Part shown: piece after piece, positions 58,844 to 64,000 of the stretch
Layout of the letters: every line of letters starts with the position of its first letter
How positions within the stretch are numbered: the first letter of the stretch is position 1
Origin: Rhizobium lentis
Lineage (GTDB): Bacteria > Pseudomonadota > Alphaproteobacteria > Rhizobiales > Rhizobiaceae
Direction of reading: 5' to 3'
Assembly (NCBI RefSeq): GCF_014200175.1
Contig: NZ_JACHBD010000004.1
Location: 1-64,000, forward strand
Length of the DNA: 64,000 nucleotides
Position numbers and translations under genes: made by a program
The notes under the pieces: generated by a model
Database searches by the model: none
What the model was told of the DNA's origin: nothing
What the model saw: only the letters and a program-made list of their open reading frames with translations

Positions 58844-59008
58844 GATCTGCTCCGCGAATCCGCGCGATAAGGCGGCTTTCCTGCCTCATACTGCATAATT
58901 CCTCAAATCGGAATCGATTTTCGAAAGCCGCGATGGAAGGATGAAAAGTGCGACGGCGCCCCTCGGGCGTCTCCTAAGAAGGGCAACGCCATAGCACGGT
59001 CAATGCCC

Positions 59009-59794
59009 TTACTTCGGTGAAATTGCGGGCGAAAGCGGCTCCATGGCAGCAGGATCGCCGCGGGTCGCAAAGGCTTCGTGCACATGATCGCGGCCGTCCA
59101 GGATGACGACTTCCATCGCCCGACGCGCGGCGGCGCTGTCACCGGCAGCGATGGCATCGACGATCCGCATATGCGTGTCGGCAATGTTGGCAAACCCGTT
59201 TTCGGAGGGCGGCGTGCTGATGCGGAACATGCCGACGAGAGCCGCCTCGATGAGACTGCCGAGCGTGCGCATGAACGGATTGTGCGAGGCTTCGGCGAGC
59301 GCCAGGTGAAAGTGCAGGTCGGCGAGCGCCAGGCTGTCGGCTGTATGGCCGCTCGCCGCCATCTCCTCCGCCAGCCCGCGCAACGTCTCGATTTCCTCGG
59401 CATTGGCCCGCTCTGCGACGAGGCCGGCGGCGAAGGGCTCGACGGCAAGACGGATATCGTAAAGCTGCAACAGGAATTCTTCCGTCACACCGCTGTCGAA
59501 GTGCCAGGCGATAATCTCGCTATCGAACATGTTCCAGAGGTTCTTCTCGGTCACACGTGTGCCGACCCGGGCCTTGGCGACGACCATGCCCTTGGCGGCG
59601 AGCGTCTTCATCGTTTCACGCAGAACCGTGCGCGATACCTTGAAGCGCTGCGCCAGTTCCGTATCGCCCGGCAGGATCGAACCGACCGGATAGGTGCCGG
59701 CGACGATCGCCTTGCCGAGCTCGTCGACCACCTGTGCATGGCTCGTCCGGGTTCGGCGCCCTGTCTTGCGTGTCTCGATGAATTTGTTGCGCAA
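59009..59794 (-). CDS. FadR/GntR family transcriptional regulator
   Basis: A 261-residue regulator. The N-terminal winged helix reads AIVAGTYPVGSILPGDTELAQRF and KVSRTVLRETMKTLAAKGMV, and the C-terminal FCD ligand domain has DIRLAVEPFAAGLVAERA, DLHFHLALAEASHNPFM and DTHMRIVDAIAAGDSAAAR. The open frame reaches 60319, but the natural start is TTG at 59794 (LRNKFIETRKTG), after GAGGGGGG. It lies 14 bases after the last permease gene of the sugar operon, so it is probably its local regulator, with a sugar or sugar acid as signal. Confidence 0.88.
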   Translation of the reverse strand: MRNKFIETRKTGRRTRTSHAQVVDELGKAIVAGTYPVGSILPGDTELAQRFKVSRTVLRETMKTLAAKGMVVAKARVGTRVTEKNLWNMFDSEIIAWHFDSGVTEEFLLQLYDIRLAVEPFAAGLVAERANAEEIETLRGLAEEMAASGHTADSLALADLHFHLALAEASHNPFMRTLGSLIEAALVGMFRISTPPSENGFANIADTHMRIVDAIAAGDSAAARRAMEVVILDGRDHVHEAFATRGDPAAMEPLSPAISPK

Positions 59795-59808
59795 AGGACC
59801 CGCCCCCC

Positions 59809-60777
59809 TCAGGCATACCTCTTGTTCAGGCTGGAAAGGAACAGGATCGCCTTCTGCATCAGGATGAATGCGAACAGCAGCAGGCCGATCAGAATCTTCG
59901 TCCACCAGCTCGACAGCGTGCCGTCGAAGGTGATGTAGGTCTGAATGAGCCCCTGGATCAGAATCCCGATCAAGGTTCCCGCCACGAATCCCGCTCCTCC
60001 GGTCAGCAGCGTCCCCCCAATGACCACCGCAGCGATGGCGTCGAGTTCGACGCCGACTGCCGCAAGAGAATATCCGGCAGATGTGTACAGCGAAAAAACG
60101 ATTCCGGATAGACCGGCGAGAAAACCCGACAGCGCGTAAATCTGGATCGTCGTGCGCCCCACCGGCACGCCCATCAGCCGCGCCGTCTGCGGCCCGCCGC
60201 CGAGGGCATAAACATTGGTGCCGAAGCGGGTACGATGGGCAATGAAGATGCCGGCGGCAAAGACCAGAAGCATGACGGCGCCGATCAGCGTCAGCCGTCC
60301 GCCTCCGGGCAGCCGCCAATAGAGGCTCGTCAGCGTCGAGTAATAATCGTGGTTGATCGGAATGCTGTCGATCGACAGCACGAAAGCGATACCGCGCGCC
60401 AGGAACATGCCAGCAAGGGTGACGATGAAGGCCGGCATTTCGAGATAGTGGATGATCGCGCCCATGATGGCGCCGAAGGCGGTGGTGATGACGAGGACAA
60501 GGGCGAAGGCGAGCAGCGGATGGATCGAGGTGTTCTGCAGGATCACCGCGAGGAAGACGCCGGTGAAGGCGATGATCGATCCGATCGACAGATCGATGCC
60601 GCCAGAGATGATGACGAAGGTCATGCCAACGGCGGCTATGCCGAGAAAGGCATTATCCGTCAGAAGATTGCCGATGACGCGCGTCGACAGCATGTTCGGA
60701 TATTGCAGCGTGCAGCCGGCATAGGCGAGGACGAAGATGACGATGGTCGCAAGCAGAGGCAGGTACTTGGAGTTCAT
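59809..60777 (-). CDS. yjfF: CUT2 sugar ABC permease, YjfF-like (galactofuranose type)
   Basis: A 322-residue inner-membrane permease. It matches the E. coli YjfF pattern at many points: STRVIGNLLTDNAFLGIAAVGMTF (in segments), SGGIDLSIGSIIAFTGVFLA, IPAFIVTLAGMFLARG-like PAFIVTLAGM, RLPGGGRL, VGVELDAIAAVVIGGTLL and FDGTLSSWWTKI. It pairs with the YtfT-like permease five bases upstream, so the channel is a heterodimer. In E. coli this system imports galactofuranose; the same substrate here is a homology-based inference. Confidence 0.88.
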   Translation of the reverse strand: MNSKYLPLLATIVIFVLAYAGCTLQYPNMLSTRVIGNLLTDNAFLGIAAVGMTFVIISGGIDLSIGSIIAFTGVFLAVILQNTSIHPLLAFALVLVITTAFGAIMGAIIHYLEMPAFIVTLAGMFLARGIAFVLSIDSIPINHDYYSTLTSLYWRLPGGGRLTLIGAVMLLVFAAGIFIAHRTRFGTNVYALGGGPQTARLMGVPVGRTTIQIYALSGFLAGLSGIVFSLYTSAGYSLAAVGVELDAIAAVVIGGTLLTGGAGFVAGTLIGILIQGLIQTYITFDGTLSSWWTKILIGLLLFAFILMQKAILFLSSLNKRYA

Positions 60778-60782
60778 TTCGG

Positions 60783-61787
60783 CTACTCCCTTCCGCTCTG
60801 CCGGCGGCTGGCGAAGATGGCGAGCGACTGTACCGCCGGCGACTGGATGACGAGGATCACGATGATGATGACCGCCTTGATGATCAAGTTGAATTCGGGC
60901 GGGAAGCCGGAGGAGAGGATGCCGGTGTTGACCGCCTGGATGATCATCGCGCCAATCAGCGATCCGACGATGCTGAATCTTCCGCCGAGCAGCGAATTGC
61001 CGCCGACGACGACGGCGAGGATGGCGTCGAGTTCGAGCCAGAGGCCGGCATTGTTGGCGTCGGCGCCCTTGATGTCGGCGGCGACGATGATGCCGGCGAT
61101 CGAGGCGCAGAGACCGCTCAGCATATAGACCGCCATCAGCAGCACCGGCGTCTGAATGCCGGAGAGCGTGCTGGCACGGCGATTGATGCCAATGGCCTCG
61201 AGCAGCATGCCGAGCGCGGTGCGGCGGACGAGCAGGATGACCAGCAGGCCGACGAGGAGCCAGATGACCACAGGCATCGGCAGGAGAGCCATGGAACCGC
61301 TGCCGAAGAAGATCAGACCGTCATCGTTGAAGGTCAGGATGGCACCCTCGGTGATGAGCTGCGCGATGCCGCGGCCGGCGACCATTAGCACCAGCGTGGC
61401 AATGATCGGTTGGATGTTGAGGATCGCCACCAGGAACCCGTTCCAGACGCCGCAGGCAAGCCCGATCGCCAGCGTCAACAGAATGGTGTAGGCAACTGAA
61501 TTTCCAGACACGATCGATGATGCGGCAACGGCGCCGCAGATGGCGATGATCGCGCCGACGGACAGGTCAATGCCTTTGGTGGCAATCACCAGCGTCATGC
61601 CGATCGCCAAGAGCGCCACCGGCGCGCCGCGATTCAGCACGTCGATCAGGCTGCCATAAAGGCGCCCGTTCTGAACCACCACGTTAAAAAACTGCGGTGA
61701 CGTTATGAAATTTAACAGAAGAATGACAGCGATGGCGATCACTTGCGGCGCCAGGCGATAGGCCAGCGCATTCCTGGAGGATTTCAT
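60783..61787 (-). CDS. ytfT: CUT2 sugar ABC permease, YtfT-like
   Basis: A 334-residue permease with the motifs DVLNRGAPVALLAIGMTLVIA, GIDLSVGAIIAICGA, LMVAGRGIAQLITEG, FGSGSMALLPMPV, ADIKGADANNAGLWLELDAILAVVVGG (in segments) and NTGILSSGFPPEFN, all close to E. coli YtfT. It overlaps the ATPase gene by four bases (61784-61787) and is followed after five bases by the second permease. It forms half the membrane channel of a ytfQRT-yjfF-like system. Confidence 0.9.
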   Translation of the reverse strand: MKSSRNALAYRLAPQVIAIAVILLLNFITSPQFFNVVVQNGRLYGSLIDVLNRGAPVALLAIGMTLVIATKGIDLSVGAIIAICGAVAASSIVSGNSVAYTILLTLAIGLACGVWNGFLVAILNIQPIIATLVLMVAGRGIAQLITEGAILTFNDDGLIFFGSGSMALLPMPVVIWLLVGLLVILLVRRTALGMLLEAIGINRRASTLSGIQTPVLLMAVYMLSGLCASIAGIIVAADIKGADANNAGLWLELDAILAVVVGGNSLLGGRFSIVGSLIGAMIIQAVNTGILSSGFPPEFNLIIKAVIIIVILVIQSPAVQSLAIFASRRQSGRE

Positions 61788-63307
61788 GCGTCCTCCGTCT
61801 TGTGTTCGGCGGCGGCAATGGCATCGACGATACCGGCGGCGGTGATGCGCTCGCCGGTCAATTCGGCGATATGCTGCCTGTCGCGAAGTACGATAACACG
61901 TGAACTATAGGCGACAAGCTCTTCAAGTTCCGAGGAAATTACGATCAATGACATGCCTTCGGCGCAGAGTTGTTCGATGAGCCTGATGATCTCGGCATGG
62001 GCGCCGACATCGATGCCGCGGGTCGGCTCGTCGAGGATGAGAAACTTAGGATTGGTCGCCAGCCAGCGTGCAAGGATCGCCTTCTGCTGGTTGCCGCCCG
62101 AGAGCAGCCGGATCGGCTTTTCACGGTCGGTCGTGCGGATATCGAGCGCCTTGATGTAGCGGTCGGCGAGCGCGTTCTGCTCGGCGCGCGACAGCGGCCG
62201 GGTCCAGCCGCGGCGGGCCTGCAGCGCAAGCGCGATATTTTCGCGGATCGACAGGTCGCCGACGATGCCATCGGTCTTGCGGTCCTCGGGACAGAAGCCG
62301 AAGCCCTTCTCGATCGCAGCGCGCGGGCTGGAAAGCGTTGCAGGCTGGCCGTCGATCGTAACGCTGCCGCTATCGGCATGCTCGACGCCGAACAGCAGTT
62401 CGGCTGTTTCGGTGCGTCCGGAGCCGAGCAAGCCGGCGATGCCGACCACCTCGCCTGCGCGCACATCGAGATCAAACGGCTTGACCTTGCCGCGTTTGCC
62501 GTAGCCGGCAAACCGGTAGCGAACCTCGCCCGCCGCAATGCTGTGCTTCCTGACCGTTTCTTCGGCCTGGGCGAGCTCGCGGCCGAGCATCATGGCGATC
62601 AGGCCCTGGCGCGGCAGATCGGCCGCCTCGCGGGTGCCGACGAGCTTGCCGTTGCGCAGCACGGTGATGCGATCGCTGATCGCATAGACCTGCTCGAGGA
62701 AATGGGTAATGAAGACGATGCCGAGACCGCGCTTTTTCAGGTCCTCGATGATGCGGAAGAGCAGCGCCACTTCCTGGTTGTCGAGGCTTGCCGTCGGTTC
62801 ATCCAATATCAGCACCTTGCCGGAGAGATCGACTGCGCGGGCGATCGCCACCACCTGCTGGACGGCGACCGAGAAGCGACTGAGTTCGGCGGTGACGTCG
62901 ATATCGATGCCGTAACCGGCCAGCAGTTCGCGCGCCTTGCGGTTCATCGCGCGCACGTCGGTCATCCCGAAACGCCTCGGCTGGCGTCCGAGAAAGAGAT
63001 TTTCGGCGACGCTCAGATTCGAGAGGAGGTTGACCTCCTGATAGACGGTGCCGATGCCGAGATTCTGGGCGGCGAGCGTATTGGCTGGATTGATTTCCTG
63101 GCCATCGAGCGTCAAGCTGCCGCCGTCGCGATGATACGCGCCGGTGATGCACTTGATCAGCGTCGATTTTCCGGCGCCGTTTTCGCCGAGAAGCGCATGA
63201 ACCTCACCGCGGCGCAGCGTGAAATCAACCTTGTCCAAGGCGACGGCGCCGGGAAAAAACTTGGATATGGCCGAGGCTGCGAGAATAGTCTCGTTATTGT
63301 GAACCAT
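61784..63307 (-). CDS. ytfR: CUT2 sugar ABC ATPase (two ABC domains), YtfR-like
   Basis: A 507-residue ATPase with two nucleotide-binding halves. The first has GENGAGKSTLIKC, RFSVAVQQVVAIARAV and VLILDEPTASLD; the second has the degenerate Walker A GLLGSGRTETAE, typical of CUT2 proteins, and LSGGNQQKAILARWL with LILDEPTRGID. ATG 63307 is chosen over an open frame to 63376 that would add an Arg-rich leader. It follows the binding-protein gene after a strong hairpin and overlaps the first permease by four bases. Confidence 0.92.
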   Translation of the reverse strand: MVHNNETILAASAISKFFPGAVALDKVDFTLRRGEVHALLGENGAGKSTLIKCITGAYHRDGGSLTLDGQEINPANTLAAQNLGIGTVYQEVNLLSNLSVAENLFLGRQPRRFGMTDVRAMNRKARELLAGYGIDIDVTAELSRFSVAVQQVVAIARAVDLSGKVLILDEPTASLDNQEVALLFRIIEDLKKRGLGIVFITHFLEQVYAISDRITVLRNGKLVGTREAADLPRQGLIAMMLGRELAQAEETVRKHSIAAGEVRYRFAGYGKRGKVKPFDLDVRAGEVVGIAGLLGSGRTETAELLFGVEHADSGSVTIDGQPATLSSPRAAIEKGFGFCPEDRKTDGIVGDLSIRENIALALQARRGWTRPLSRAEQNALADRYIKALDIRTTDREKPIRLLSGGNQQKAILARWLATNPKFLILDEPTRGIDVGAHAEIIRLIEQLCAEGMSLIVISSELEELVAYSSRVIVLRDRQHIAELTGERITAAGIVDAIAAAEHKTEDA

Positions 63308-63384
63308 GAGGGCTGCTGTGTCCTGATATTGCGCCGTGCGCCCGCGCCGAGACCGGGCATGACGCCCGATCGGCACCGGCAGTT

Positions 63385-63413
63385 CCGCACCGGCCCATTA
63401 TGGGCCAGTGCGG
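63385..63413 (-). promoter_or_regulatory. Hairpin between the binding-protein and ATPase genes
   Basis: CCGCAC-C-GGCCCA (63385-63397) pairs with TGGGCC-A-GTGCGG (63401-63413), 12 pairs with one C-A mismatch and a three-base loop. It has no U-run, so it is more likely an mRNA-stabilising or read-through hairpin that lets binding-protein mRNA outnumber the rest, as seen in other sugar operons. Confidence 0.6.
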
Positions 63414-63426
63414 TTCCAGGTTCAAA

Positions 63427-64000
63427 TCAGTAGCCCTGACCCTTCTTCTCTTCGTAGACCTTCATCGGGTCGTCGGAAGGCGTGTAGAGCTTGGACTCGG
63501 TCTGGATCCACTTCGGCGGAGCCTTCTTGTCCTTCAGATAGGCATCGAGCGCGTCGAAGGCCGGACCGGCCATGTTCGGCGTCAGCTCGACCGTGGCATT
63601 GGACTCGCCTTCGGACATTGCCTTGAAGATATCGGGTACGGCGTCGATCGAGACGACGAGGATATCCTTGCCTGGCTTCAGGCCGGCTTCCTTGATCGCC
63701 TGGATGGCGCCGACGGCCATGTCGTCGTTATGGGCATAAAGCGCGCAAATATCCTTGCCGCCGTTCTCGGCCTTCAGGAAGCTTTCCATGACTTCCTTGC
63801 CCTTGGTGCGGGTGAAGTCGCCCGTCTGGCTGCGAACGATCTTGAGGTTATCGTGGCCAGCAAGAGCCTCTTCGAAGCCCTTCTTGCGGGCGATCGCCGG
63901 CGACGAACCGGTCGTGCCCTGCAGCTCGACGACGTTGCACTTCTTATCGCCGACGGTCTTCACCAGGAAGTCGCCTGCGACCTTGCCTTCATGAACGAGG
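63427..64000 (-). CDS. ytfQ: CUT2 sugar-binding protein, YtfQ-like (partial, N-terminus outside window)
   Basis: About 190 C-terminal residues of a periplasmic-binding-protein-like sugar receptor: VVELQGTTGSSPAIARKKGFEEAL, QTGDFTRTKGKEVMESFL, ALYAHNDDMAVGAIQAIKEAG and DILVVSIDAVPDIFKAMSEGESNATVELTPN, each a usual family-1 block. The frame is open to the window edge, so the signal peptide is not seen. It is the first gene of the sugar operon, followed by a hairpin and ytfR. A galactofuranose-like ligand is inferred from the whole operon. Confidence 0.88.
   Translation of the reverse strand, partial: LVHEGKVAGDFLVKTVGDKKCNVVELQGTTGSSPAIARKKGFEEALAGHDNLKIVRSQTGDFTRTKGKEVMESFLKAENGGKDICALYAHNDDMAVGAIQAIKEAGLKPGKDILVVSIDAVPDIFKAMSEGESNATVELTPNMAGPAFDALDAYLKDKKAPPKWIQTESKLYTPSDDPMKVYEEKKGQGY

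Noticed and set aside
59795..60319. Long N-terminal extension of the FadR-type gene
   Set aside because: It overlaps the permease gene in another frame and is Arg/His/Asp-rich; TTG at 59794 with a good ribosome-binding site is a better start.

Overview
This window looks like chromosomal DNA from an alphaproteobacterium of the order Rhizobiales, most likely the Rhizobium leguminosarum/etli group. The evidence is the high GC content, rhizobial gene families (IalB, HspQ, DUF502), a sigma-54 promoter ahead of glnB-glnA, a GTTC-N7-GTTC LexA box between ssb and uvrA, and the gene order coaD-ppi-ppi-queA-tgt near gyrA. The species assignment is inference; no rRNA or tRNA gene was seen.

Layout. 1-11.2 kb: a membrane GGDEF-EAL protein, a zinc-ribbon/class III cyclase/AAA/TPR protein, a thioredoxin-fold protein, a winged-helix/TPR regulator, an MFS exporter and a MarR-GNAT pair with a perfect 18-bp operator-like palindrome. 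11.2-20.5 kb: a secreted M16 metallopeptidase, a LacI-type regulator, and a translationally coupled minus-strand operon (phosphodiesterase, ABC ATPase, two permeases, binding protein) that may import and hydrolyse a phosphodiester or sugar-phosphate. 20.7-26 kb: accessory-looking small proteins, an HxlR regulator whose start codon lies in an inverted repeat, a lone FabF-type synthase, two exported small proteins and an AT-richer acyltransferase-3 gene flanked by tgt on one side and a decayed copy of the tgt 3' end on the other.

26-44 kb is core genome: queuosine genes (tgt, queA), two cyclophilins, coaD, three small membrane proteins, gyrA, marC, ssb, uvrA, a GNAT enzyme, a DUF72 protein, the NAD(P)HX repair enzyme, glnB-glnA and hspQ. 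44-48.7 kb: IalB-like protein, a peptide-binding protein, a DsbA-like oxidoreductase, GrpB and OsmC family proteins. 48.7-58.8 kb: mfd-sdhE facing recG, a DUF502 membrane protein, and glmU-glmS for UDP-GlcNAc precursors. 59-64 kb: a CUT2 sugar ABC operon closely resembling E. coli ytfQ-ytfR-ytfT-yjfF (galactofuranose uptake), followed by a FadR-type GntR regulator; the binding-protein gene runs off the window edge.

No CRISPR array, intact insertion sequence, prophage or obviously new defence system was seen. The strongest unexplained signals are the tgt remnant beside the acyltransferase, the inverted repeat over the HxlR start, the loss of two canonical zinc-ligand cysteines in Tgt, and several strong palindromes between genes.
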